Positions 7,956-15,820 of a DNA stretch of 64,000 bases are shown one piece after another; position 1 is the first letter of the stretch; every line of letters starts with the position of its first letter. The stretch is from Planctomycetota bacterium (GTDB lineage: Bacteria > Planctomycetota > UBA1135 > GCA-002686595). The stretch lies in the NCBI GenBank assembly GCA_016779225.1, contig JADHNZ010000004.1:1-64000 (forward strand). Reading direction: 5' to 3'. Position numbers and translations under genes: made by a program. Under the pieces are notes generated by a model, which was given only the letters and a program-made list of their open reading frames with translations, was not told the DNA's origin and ran no database searches.

Positions 7956-9416
7956 ATGGCCAAGCAACCCTCCGGCGTCATGGACGCCATCGTCTCCCTC
8001 TGCAAGCGCAGGGGCTTCGTGTTCCAGGCCTCCGAGATCTACGGAGGGGTGGGGAACACCTACGACTACGGCCCCCTGGGCGTCGAGCTCCTGCGGCGGG
8101 TCAAGGATGCCTGGTGGACCCGGATGGTTCAGGAGCGGCGGGATGTGGTCGGCCTCGACTCGGCGATCATCCAGCACCCTCAGACCTGGGTGACCTCGGG
8201 GCATGTCGGAGGGTTCTCGGATCCGCTGATCGACAACAAGACGAGCAAGCAGCGCTACCGCGCCGACCACCTGATCGAGGAGAAGGTCGCCAAGTACCGC
8301 AAGAAGGGGCGGGACAAGGACGCGGACGCTCTCCAGGCCAAGCTGAACGCCTCCCTGGGTGACAACGCGGCCCTGCGCGCGCTGATCGACGAGGCGAAGA
8401 TCAAGTGCCCCGTGAGCGGCACGGATGACTGGACGGATGTCCGCCAGTTCAACCTGATGTTCAAGACGACCATCGGGCCCGTCGACACTGGCGACAACAT
8501 CGCCTACCTGCGTCCCGAGACGGCCCAGGGCATCTTCCTGAACTTCAAGAATGTCCTCGAGTCCTCGCGCCAGAAGCCGCCCTTCGGCATCGCGCAGATC
8601 GGCAAGAGCTTCCGCAACGAGATCACCCCCGGCAACTTCGTCTTCCGCACGCGCGAGTTCGAGCAGGCCGAGATGGAGTTCTTCGTGCCGCCCGCCGAGA
8701 ACGACCACTGGTTCGAGTACTGGAAGAGTGCGCGCCTGCAGTGGTACATCGACCTTGGGATCGACCCCGGGAAGCTGCGCCTGCGGGACCACGACGCCGA
8801 CGAGCTGGCCCACTACTCCACCGGCTGCACGGATGTGGAGTACGAGTACCCCTTTGGCTGGGGCGAGCTCGAGGGCATCGCCTGCCGGACGGACTTCGAC
8901 CTCAAGCGCCACAGCGAGGCCAGCGGGACGGACCTGGTCTACTTCGATCCGCAGACCAAGGAGCGCTACACGCCTTATGTCATCGAGCCCGCCGGCGGGA
9001 TCAACCGGATCGCCCTCACCTGCCTCATCGACGCGTACGAGGAGGAGCAGCTCGAGGGGGACGTGCGCACCGTGCTGCACCTGCATCCCCGCCTCGCCCC
9101 GATCACCGTTGGCGTGTTTCCCCTGGTCAAGAAGGGGGGCATGGCCGAGCGCGCGGACGAGCTCGAGCAGGAGCTGCGGCGGGCGGGCCTCGCGACCTTC
9201 TACGACGAGAAGGGGGCGATCGGCCGGCGCTACCGTCGTCAGGACGAGGTGGGCACGCCGTTCTGCGTGACCATCGACGGCGACACCCTCGAGAAGGGCA
9301 CCGTCACCCTGCGCCACCGGGACTCGATGGAGCAGGAGACCCTGCCCTCGGGCGAGCTGGTGGCCGCGATCCGAGAGCGCATCGACGCCTGGACGCGCCC
9401 CGAGCGGAAGGCCTGA
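7956..9416 (+). CDS. glyQS: Glycyl-tRNA synthetase, dimeric (GlyRS-1) type
   Basis: A 486-residue class II synthetase that charges tRNA-Gly. It shows the GlyRS-1 N-terminus (SLCKRRGFVFQASEIYGG), YLRPETAQGIF, class II motif 2 (FRNEITPGNFVFRTREFEQ) and an anticodon-binding domain in the last ~120 residues. This is the single-chain alpha2 enzyme, not the alpha2beta2 GlyQ/GlyS form. An in-frame extension upstream of 7956 is not supported by family alignment; MAKQPSGVMDAIVSL is a normal start. It ends 15 bp from the convergent acyl-CoA synthetase gene. Confidence 0.93.
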   Translation: MAKQPSGVMDAIVSLCKRRGFVFQASEIYGGVGNTYDYGPLGVELLRRVKDAWWTRMVQERRDVVGLDSAIIQHPQTWVTSGHVGGFSDPLIDNKTSKQRYRADHLIEEKVAKYRKKGRDKDADALQAKLNASLGDNAALRALIDEAKIKCPVSGTDDWTDVRQFNLMFKTTIGPVDTGDNIAYLRPETAQGIFLNFKNVLESSRQKPPFGIAQIGKSFRNEITPGNFVFRTREFEQAEMEFFVPPAENDHWFEYWKSARLQWYIDLGIDPGKLRLRDHDADELAHYSTGCTDVEYEYPFGWGELEGIACRTDFDLKRHSEASGTDLVYFDPQTKERYTPYVIEPAGGINRIALTCLIDAYEEEQLEGDVRTVLHLHPRLAPITVGVFPLVKKGGMAERADELEQELRRAGLATFYDEKGAIGRRYRRQDEVGTPFCVTIDGDTLEKGTVTLRHRDSMEQETLPSGELVAAIRERIDAWTRPERKA

Positions 9417-9431
9417 AGCGGGAGGGGGGGC

Positions 9432-10988
9432 TCAGGCCTCGGGGCCGAGCCCTCCGCTCGCCGCCTGCTCCCGCAGGGCGGCCTTGCGGATCTTGCCGCT
9501 GCCCGTCCGGGGCAGCTCGGCCAGGAGCCACAGGCGCCTGGGCAGCTTGTAGCCCGCGATGCGCGCCCGACAGTGCTCCTCCAGCTCCGCCCGCTCGAGC
9601 GTGCGGCCCACGCGAGGGACGACGGCGGCCGCCACGCACTCCCCGAGATCGGGGTGGGGGAGGGCGAACACCGCGCACTCCAGCACGCCCGCGTGAGCCA
9701 GCAGGACGGCCTCCACCTCGATGGAGTAGACATTCTCGCCGCCGGAGAGAATCAGGTCCTTCAGGCGATCCACGATGAGGACGGAGCCCGTTGCGTCCAC
9801 CGTGGCCAGGTCGCCCGTGCGGAACCAGCCTCCCCGGCGTGAGGCCGCGGTGGCGTCGGGGTTCCTCCAGTAGCCGGGGCTCACCGTCGGGCCGCGAACC
9901 ACGATCTCCCCGACGGTCCGGTCGTCGGCGGGGACCGGCTGGTTGCGCTCGTCCACCACGCGCAGCTCGACGGTGGGGAATGCCGCTCCCGTCCGCGCGA
10001 GGCGGAGGGCGCGCTGCGCGAGGGGCAGGCGCTCCTCCTCCGCGGTGAGGCCGGACAGGGTCAGGTAGGGCGAGGTCTCGGTGAGGCCATAGGTCTGGCG
10101 GTACGCGCAGCCCAGAGTCGTGAGGATGCGCTCGACCACCGCCGGCGCGATGGGCGCTCCGCCCGACAGGCACAGCCGCAGGCTCTGCGGAGCAGCGGCC
10201 CCATCCTCCACCGCGGCGAGCACGCGCTGGAGCATGGTCGGGACGAGGTTGGTGAGGGTCACGCCTTCGCGGCTGCAGAGCTCCAGGCAGGCGGCGGCCT
10301 CGAAGCGTGGGAGGAAGGCGTGGGCACCCGCGACGGCGGTGACGGCGAAGGTCGCCCAGGCGTCCGCGAGGTGGAACATGGGGGCGAAGTGTCCCCAGGT
10401 GTCGGAGTCCGTGAGCCCGAGGGCCTCGACGGCGGCGAGGGCGTGCGAGCGGATGTTGCCGTGGGTCAGGATCACGCCCTTGGGCTGGCCGGTGGTCCCG
10501 CTCGTGAAGTAGAGCTGGGCCGGGGCGTCCAGGGGCAGGTCCACCGCGGGAGGCGGCCCGTCCGCGGGGCCCTTGCCGAGCTCCTCCTCCAGGGCGAGCA
10601 CGGCGCGCTCGCCGGCAGGCGACGGGCCCCGGTCCGCGAGGGCGCGGGCGGTGGCGAGGTGCGCCCCGTCGGCGAGCAGGACCTGGCACTCCGCGAGCTC
10701 GAGGATGGCCGCAAGCTCGGGGCTGGCGAGGCGCGGGTTCAGGGGGACCAGCAGCGCCCCAAGGCGCGCTGCGGCGAAGGAGGCCACCAGGACCTCCGCC
10801 CGGTTGTCGGCAAGCAGCGCGATCCGGGTGTCCCGAACCGCTCCCAGCTCCCGGAGGTGCGCCGCCAGGGCCACTGCGCGCCGGCGCGCCTCGGCGTAGG
10901 TCCAGCGAGAGGCTCCGCCCTCCCGGACGGCACAGGCCTCCGGCTGCCGCTCGCAGGTGGCCTCCAGCAGCTCCCAGAGGGGATTCAT
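9432..10988 (-). CDS. AMP-dependent acyl-CoA synthetase/ligase
   Basis: A 518-residue ANL-superfamily enzyme that should activate a carboxylic acid as acyl-AMP and transfer it to CoA. Motifs in order: the ATP-binding loop FTSGTTGQPKG (residues 161-171), YGLTETSP, the hinge motif GWFRTGDLATVD, and the C-terminal lysine region GSGKIRKAALRE. Substrate specificity (medium/long-chain fatty acid versus other) cannot be read from the sequence. It appears monocistronic, with a 150-bp gap upstream before a possible small gene on the other strand. Confidence 0.85.
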   Translation of the reverse strand: MNPLWELLEATCERQPEACAVREGGASRWTYAEARRRAVALAAHLRELGAVRDTRIALLADNRAEVLVASFAAARLGALLVPLNPRLASPELAAILELAECQVLLADGAHLATARALADRGPSPAGERAVLALEEELGKGPADGPPPAVDLPLDAPAQLYFTSGTTGQPKGVILTHGNIRSHALAAVEALGLTDSDTWGHFAPMFHLADAWATFAVTAVAGAHAFLPRFEAAACLELCSREGVTLTNLVPTMLQRVLAAVEDGAAAPQSLRLCLSGGAPIAPAVVERILTTLGCAYRQTYGLTETSPYLTLSGLTAEEERLPLAQRALRLARTGAAFPTVELRVVDERNQPVPADDRTVGEIVVRGPTVSPGYWRNPDATAASRRGGWFRTGDLATVDATGSVLIVDRLKDLILSGGENVYSIEVEAVLLAHAGVLECAVFALPHPDLGECVAAAVVPRVGRTLERAELEEHCRARIAGYKLPRRLWLLAELPRTGSGKIRKAALREQAASGGLGPEA

Positions 10989-11039
10989 GGGGCCAGTCTA
11001 GGGCTGACCCAGCCCTGCCCCTCGGGGAGGGGAGGGGTC

Positions 11040-11072
11040 CTGGGGGGCCACTGGGGGGCCACTGCGGGGCCA
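11040..11072. repeat. Three tandem 11-bp repeats
   Basis: CTGGGGGGCCA is present at 11040-11050 and 11051-11061, with a one-base variant at 11062-11072. It lies upstream of the acyl-CoA synthetase gene (minus strand). No function is apparent. Confidence 0.6.
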
Positions 11073-11138
11073 CCGAGGAGGCCGAGGCGACCTCTGCGGG
11101 CGGCTCGGCCGGATTTCTTCGCGGGATTGTGGGGATTG

Positions 11139-11393
11139 GTGTCCGGCCAGGGGGGCGGCGCGCAGGGAGTGATCTCCATCCTGGATCCTCTCGCTCGAAG
11201 CCGTGCGTCCGACATCTTCGCGGAGAGCGACCCGCTGCTTGGCCCGCAGCAGGCGTTCTTCTCCGACCTCTCAGCTGTCGTGGCGCTCGACATGCTCGTG
11301 GCCCCGCTTGGTCTCGAGACTCCTGGGGGGCTCGCCCCCAAGCTCGTTCCATCTCCGCCGCTGCAGCTCACCTTCTCCGCGACCGACCTCTAG
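11139..11393 (+). CDS. Possible small hypothetical protein
   Basis: A frame of 84 codons from GTG 11139 (or a TTG slightly upstream) to TAG 11391-11393. The first half has the codon third-position GC bias of real genes here and a plausible composition (VISILDPLARSRASDIFAE...); the second half is less biased. I recognise no family. It sits in the otherwise empty 10989-11480 gap, just before the selenoprotein gene, and could equally be non-coding. Confidence 0.3.
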   Translation: MSGQGGGAQGVISILDPLARSRASDIFAESDPLLGPQQAFFSDLSAVVALDMLVAPLGLETPGGLAPKLVPSPPLQLTFSATDL

Positions 11394-11480
11394 CGCGATC
11401 GGCCGTCCTTGGTGTTCACTTGCCGAGGGCTCGGTCGTCCGATCCGCGGGTGACCCCCGCTCCTCCATTCTCTGCGAGTC

Positions 11481-12563
11481 ATGATCCTTCCCCTCCTCCT
11501 CACCCTCTCGGGCGTGGCCTTCGAGCCGCCCGCGGCTCTGGCGAGTCCGCTCGTCATGGCCTCTCGCGCTGACGCGGTTGGCGAGCTCCTAGCGGAGTTC
11601 GAGGCCGCCCAGGACGCCTGGCGACAGCGCCTCCGTGATGCCGAGGGCATCAAGGAGAAGAAGGCCATCCGCGCCGAGCACCCCGTCAAGGCCTTCTGGC
11701 CGCGCTTCGAGGCGCTGTCCGAGGGCAAGGACCGGGCGCAGGCCTTTGGCGCGCTGCTGTGGATGCTGGAGAGCGTGCGGGACAAGGGGCTGCGGCTCAG
11801 CGAGCTCGACCCCGAGCGCAAGGCGCTGGCCGAGAGGGTTGCCGGGCACCACGCGGAGGCCTGGTTCCTGCCTGGCATCTCCGCCCTCGCGGGCGAGCGC
11901 AAGACGGTTGGCGAGGAGTGGCTCCTTGGAGTCCTCCGCCAGACTGCTGAGGTGAACGAGTCCGCCGAGGTCCAGGCCGCGGCGATGTTCGAGGCCGTGG
12001 GTCTGCTGCGTCGGATCGGTGGCGAGGAGAGCGAGGCCGAGGCCAAGCAGCTCCTGGCTCGCCTCGTGGCCGACTATGGCGAGACGCCCTGGGGCATGCG
12101 TGCTCGCGGGGAGCTCGTGAGCCCCGAGGACTTGCTCCCGGGCAAGGTCGCCCCCGACTTCATGGGGGAGACCATCGACGGCCACCAGTTCAAGCTCTCG
12201 GACTACCGCGGCAAGGTGGTCGTCCTGGACTTCTACGGCTTCTGGTGAGGCCCCTGCAGGTCGGCGATGCCGCACCTGCGGGAGCTCGTGAAGCTCCACC
12301 AAGACCGCCCCTTCGCCCTGATCGGCATCAACACCGGAGACAGCCCCGAGGACTACCGCAAGGGCCTCGAGGACCACGGGGTCTCCTGGATCAGCGCCTA
12401 CCAGGGTGAGGAGACGCCGATCGCGGACATGTACCGCGTCCGCGGCTACCCCACCTACTTCCTGATCGACGCCGACGGCAAGATCGTCATGACCGGGCAC
12501 TCGGGCTCCGCCATGGACGACAAGATCGAGGAGCTCCTCGAGAAGGCCGAGGCCAAGAAGTGA
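11481..12563 (+). CDS. TlpA/ResA-like thioredoxin-fold selenoprotein (Sec256)
   Basis: A single frame of 360 residues interrupted only by TGA at 12246-12248. Residues 1-22 resemble a signal peptide, an alpha-helical region fills ~30-215, and a thioredoxin-like domain begins at KVAPDFMGETIDG. At the active site the frame reads DFYGFW-(TGA)-GPCRSAMPHLREL, exactly where TlpA/ResA proteins have WCGPC. Reading continues through GINTGDSPEDY and the cis-Pro region VRGYPTYFLIDADGKIV to TGA 12561-12563. Downstream codon use and conservation are normal, which argues against decay. I infer that TGA encodes selenocysteine, giving a WUGPC redox centre for periplasmic thiol reduction. A TGC-to-TGA error or nonsense mutation is the alternative. 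No sel genes are in the window. Confidence 0.82.
12252..12282 (+). promoter_or_regulatory. Putative bacterial SECIS element
   Basis: Immediately after the in-frame TGA (12246-12248) the mRNA can fold with 12262-12265 paired to 12269-12272 around a 3-nt loop GAU (12266-12268), one bulged C (12273), and 12253-12261 paired to 12274-12282, with one G-U pair. The loop begins 17 nt after the UGA and its first base is G, which matches the published bacterial SECIS rules as I know them (loop 16-37 nt downstream, G near its start). Folding was done by eye. Confidence 0.6.
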
Positions 12564-12578
12564 GCCGCACCGGCTCGT

Positions 12579-12615
12579 GGCGCCCCCGCACGGCACGGTC
12601 CGTTGCGGGGGCGCC
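12579..12615 (+). terminator. Strong hairpin after the selenoprotein gene
   Basis: A perfect 12-bp stem GGCGCCCCCGCA/TGCGGGGGCGCC (12579-12590 with 12604-12615) with a 13-nt loop begins 15 bases after the stop. No T-run follows. The next gene's Shine-Dalgarno begins 5 bases later, so this may act as an attenuator or RNA-stability element as much as a terminator. Confidence 0.55.
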
Positions 12616-12631
12616 TCCATAGGAGGCGACG

Positions 12632-13231
12632 ATGAGCACTGACCTGACGCCCTTCGAGGGCCTGGATGTCTACCTGTTCGACCAGCTCGTGAAGGGCCGT
12701 ATCCACCCCGGGATGCGCGTCCTGGATGCGGGCTGCGGCGGGGGACGCAATGCGCGCTGGCTCGTGGAGCAGGGTGCCGAGGTCCACGGGGTCGATCGCA
12801 ATCCCGAGGCCCTCGAGCGGGCTGCGGAGCATCTTGGCCTGGGGCCGGAGCGGCTGCAGGTGGCCGACCTCGAGGCCCTCCCGTTCGAGGCCGCCGCCTT
12901 CGACGCGGTCCTGTGCTGCGCGGTGCTCCACTTCGCTGCGGACCACGGGGCGTTCGAGCGCATGCTGGACGAGCTGGTGCGGGTCCTGCGGCCAGGCGGC
13001 GTGCTCTTCGCACGGCTCGCGACGCGCACGGGGATCGAGGAGCTCGTTCGCGACCTGGGGAGGGGACGCTACGCTCTCCCGGAGGACCGCGAGTGGTACC
13101 TCGTCAGCGAGGACGAGCTGCTGCGCCACGGAGAGCGGCACGGCCTCGAGCTGCTCGAGCCCGTGAAGGCCACCCGGGTCCAGGGGCTGCGGGCCATGGG
13201 GACCTGGGTCGTCCGCAAGCGCCTCTCCTGA
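12632..13231 (+). CDS. Class I SAM-dependent methyltransferase (type 11)
   Basis: A 199-residue methyltransferase with motif I VLDAGCGGGRNARWL (near residue 30), the acidic EVHGVDRNPEAL strand and the post-I/IV stretch FDAVLCCAVLHF followed by LVRVLRPGGVLF. This is the generic Methyltransf_11 arrangement and the substrate is unknown. An unusually canonical ribosome-binding site, AGGAGG at 12621-12626, fixes the ATG at 12632. It follows the selenoprotein gene across a hairpin and is convergent with a lipoprotein gene. Confidence 0.8.
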   Translation: MSTDLTPFEGLDVYLFDQLVKGRIHPGMRVLDAGCGGGRNARWLVEQGAEVHGVDRNPEALERAAEHLGLGPERLQVADLEALPFEAAAFDAVLCCAVLHFAADHGAFERMLDELVRVLRPGGVLFARLATRTGIEELVRDLGRGRYALPEDREWYLVSEDELLRHGERHGLELLEPVKATRVQGLRAMGTWVVRKRLS

Positions 13232-13287
13232 TCCCCTGCCCGCTCCCGCGCGCGACGGCGCCGGACGCGAGCGCCCGCCCCCTGGAA

Positions 13288-15702
13288 CTACTGCCAGGTC
13301 ACCGCCAGGGTCACCTCGGCGGGTGCCTCGAGCAGGTAAGGCGGCTGCGACTGCAGCACGGGCACTCCGGAGTCGAGGGTCATGCCGACCAGACTCTGGT
13401 CCTCCTCGTCCACCGCGAACAGGAAGCGGCCCATGGGCGAGATCGCCAGGTGGGACAGGCCGAGCCCGGTCACCAGGCTCTCCACCGGAGCCTCGGACCA
13501 GTAGTCCCCGAAGTAGACCGCGCTCGGGCTCGAGGCCGCCGTGTACAGGCGGCGGAGGAAGGGGTGGTGCACCATGGCGCGGGGCTCCGTGCCCGGACCA
13601 AGGTCGAGGGTGCGCACGCCCTCGGCGTCCTCCTTCTCGATCAGGGCGCCCGTCTCGGGGTGGACGAAGTACGCGCGGACGAGGCCCTCGTCCCGCACGC
13701 TCACGAAGGCCTCGGAGCCGCTGCGCGCGAAGAGCAGGTCGTTGGGGCCGTTCGCGACCACCGTCTGCTGGATGTCCCGCGCCGGGTCTAGGCTGCCGTC
13801 CGGGAGCAGCGGGAAGGTGAGGACCAGGCCTGCCGAGGACTCCGTGCCCAGGAGGAAGCGCCCGGTGGGGTCCACCGACAGGGCGCTTGGCGCCGCGGGA
13901 GAGAGGAGCGTGGACTGCAGCGCGAGGGCGCCCGTGTCGGGGTTCACCGTGTAGCTCGAGAGGCGCACGCCCTGGGTCTGGCCGTTGGCTGCCACATAGA
14001 GCACCCGACCCGTCGAGGAGAGGGCGAGGGAGCGGGGATCGAGGTCGGTCTCGAGCGGAGCCAACACCGAGAGGTCGCCGCCCTCGCCGATCGCAACGGG
14101 ATAGACGCTGTTGCCCGGGGAGTCCAGGACGAACAGGCGCCGGCCGCGCGGGTCCACGGCCATCTGCGTCGGATCGAAGCCCAGGCTAGTGCTGATCGCG
14201 GCCTGGGAGAGCGTCCCGAGCTGTTCATCGAGGTCGAAGTGGTGCAGCTCGCCGTCCTGGAGGGTCGAGCCCTGGCCCACGATCTGCCGCCCGCGGTCCG
14301 AGGCATACACCCCGACCACATGCGCCTCCACCGGGCCATCACCCACGACGACGGCGAGGTGCTGGGCGCCGCTCCGCGTGCGGAAGGCCCCGCGCGGGTC
14401 CAGGGCGCCATCACTCGGCGTGGTCTCGAACGCCAGCAGCCCATCCATGCCGGTCCCGGAGACGAACAGGAAGCGCCCCGTGGCGTCGTACACCAGGTCC
14501 GCCGGGTCGGTGCCGATGGGGACCGGCTGGCCGGACTTCGTGACGGTCAGGGTCGCGGGGTCGAGGCTGATGCGCTGGATGGCGTCGACCTCCTCACCGA
14601 GGAGCACGGCCAGGGACCGGCGCGTCGGCTGGATGCGCATCGCGCTCGCACGGGCGGACAGGGGGAACGGGCTCAAGCCGACGGGCTGGCCCGAGGAGAG
14701 GTCCACGCGCAGGAGCAGGTCCTGGCCGAAGCCGGAGACCGCGGCGAAGGTTGCGGCGCCGGAGGAGTCGAGCGCAACGGGCTCGAAGCCGTTGAGAGGG
14801 GCGTGGACCGGGTCCACCCCACTCAGCGGGAGGCCATCCGGGCCGAGCTCGTAGGAGGTGAGGCCCCAGTCGGTCCCCGCTCGCCGCTCGGCGAGGAGCA
14901 GCCTCTGACCCTCGAGCGCGTAGGAGGCGAGGCGCGCTCCATCGACGCCGGCCTCGCCGAAGGCCCCCGTCTTCAGGCGGCCATCGGGCCAGAGCGGGTA
15001 GACCCGCACCAGGTCGGCGTCCTCGGCGGTGACCGTCAGGCTGCGCCCCTGGGGGTCCACGGCTATGGAGTAGGAGGCGCTGGCGGGGAGCTCGACATTC
15101 AGAGCGCCGGGCGCGGGGATCTCGAGGGGCTCGATCTCCTCGGCGCGGATGTAGTGCACGACGAGGCGCGCGGGCGCGTCGCCCACCAGGGAGTAGGTCA
15201 GGGGCCGGGCGGGGTGCGCCACCATCGCGCGCAGGCCCCCCTCGCCGTCGAACCACCCGTCGTGCGCGGGCGTCCCGGACTTTGCGTCCACGCGGAAGAG
15301 CTCGACTGAGGCGAGCCCGTCGCCTCCGGCAACCAGGTGGCGCAGGGCCCCCGACACACCCAGGAACAGGGTGGCCGTGGTGGCTCCGCCCGCGTTCGAG
15401 GCCGTGACCGTGTGGGTGGTCAGCGGAGAGGCCGACGACGGCGTGCCGGAGAGCACGCCGGTGTTCGTGTTCAGGGTGAGCCCCGCCGGCAGGGGCGGGG
15501 TGATCGACCAGGTCGCGACCTCGCCCTCGACCTCCGGGGTGAGGGGGTCCATGGGCAGCCCCAGCATCAGCGACAGGGTCGCGCCGTAGTACGAGAGGCT
15601 CGTCGGCGCGTCTGTGGCCGTGGAGCCGCCCCCTCCTCCGCAGGACGAGAGGGCGAAGGGGACGAGGGCAGCGGCTGCGAGGAGGTGGTTGCGGCGGAGC
15701 AT
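13288..15702 (-). CDS. Lipoprotein with Ig-like (He_PIG) domain and lactonase-type beta-propeller
   Basis: An 804-residue exported lipoprotein: signal peptide with lipobox LSSC (Cys21) followed directly by a Gly5 tract. Residues ~35-118 form a putative Ig-like He_PIG domain (LPAGLTLNTNTGVLSGTP). The remainder is repeated blades with DPxGR(x)L/F signatures, as in the 6-phosphogluconolactonase-like lactonase fold. No catalytic residues can be confirmed, so it may be a binding or structural surface protein. A closely similar lipoprotein lies at 17558-19981, separated by a gamma-glutamyltransferase gene. Confidence 0.8.
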   Translation of the reverse strand: MLRRNHLLAAAALVPFALSSCGGGGGSTATDAPTSLSYYGATLSLMLGLPMDPLTPEVEGEVATWSITPPLPAGLTLNTNTGVLSGTPSSASPLTTHTVTASNAGGATTATLFLGVSGALRHLVAGGDGLASVELFRVDAKSGTPAHDGWFDGEGGLRAMVAHPARPLTYSLVGDAPARLVVHYIRAEEIEPLEIPAPGALNVELPASASYSIAVDPQGRSLTVTAEDADLVRVYPLWPDGRLKTGAFGEAGVDGARLASYALEGQRLLLAERRAGTDWGLTSYELGPDGLPLSGVDPVHAPLNGFEPVALDSSGAATFAAVSGFGQDLLLRVDLSSGQPVGLSPFPLSARASAMRIQPTRRSLAVLLGEEVDAIQRISLDPATLTVTKSGQPVPIGTDPADLVYDATGRFLFVSGTGMDGLLAFETTPSDGALDPRGAFRTRSGAQHLAVVVGDGPVEAHVVGVYASDRGRQIVGQGSTLQDGELHHFDLDEQLGTLSQAAISTSLGFDPTQMAVDPRGRRLFVLDSPGNSVYPVAIGEGGDLSVLAPLETDLDPRSLALSSTGRVLYVAANGQTQGVRLSSYTVNPDTGALALQSTLLSPAAPSALSVDPTGRFLLGTESSAGLVLTFPLLPDGSLDPARDIQQTVVANGPNDLLFARSGSEAFVSVRDEGLVRAYFVHPETGALIEKEDAEGVRTLDLGPGTEPRAMVHHPFLRRLYTAASSPSAVYFGDYWSEAPVESLVTGLGLSHLAISPMGRFLFAVDEEDQSLVGMTLDSGVPVLQSQPPYLLEAPAEVTLAVTWQ

Positions 15703-15783
15703 GGTTCTAGCGGCGGCGGTGAAGGCGCAGCCCGAGAGGAGCGCCGCAGAACGCTACCCCTCGCACTGCGCACAGGCGGCCGC

Positions 15784-15802
15784 GTGCCTCGCGGTGAGGC
15801 AC
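15784..15802 (-). terminator. Short hairpin downstream of gamma-glutamyltransferase
   Basis: A 7-bp perfect inverted repeat GTGCCTC/GAGGCAC with a 5-nt loop lies 19-37 bases past the stop of the minus-strand gene at 15821. There is no T-run. Confidence 0.4.
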
Positions 15803-15820
15803 CTCTCTGCTCCCGACCGT

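Noticed and set aside
12246-12248. The TGA in the thioredoxin gene as a sign of a pseudogene or of a changed genetic code
   Set aside because: Neighbouring genes use TGA as a normal stop, so a global code change is unlikely. The downstream half shows no decay, and TGA falls on the one residue where Sec is chemically expected. Sequencing error remains possible.
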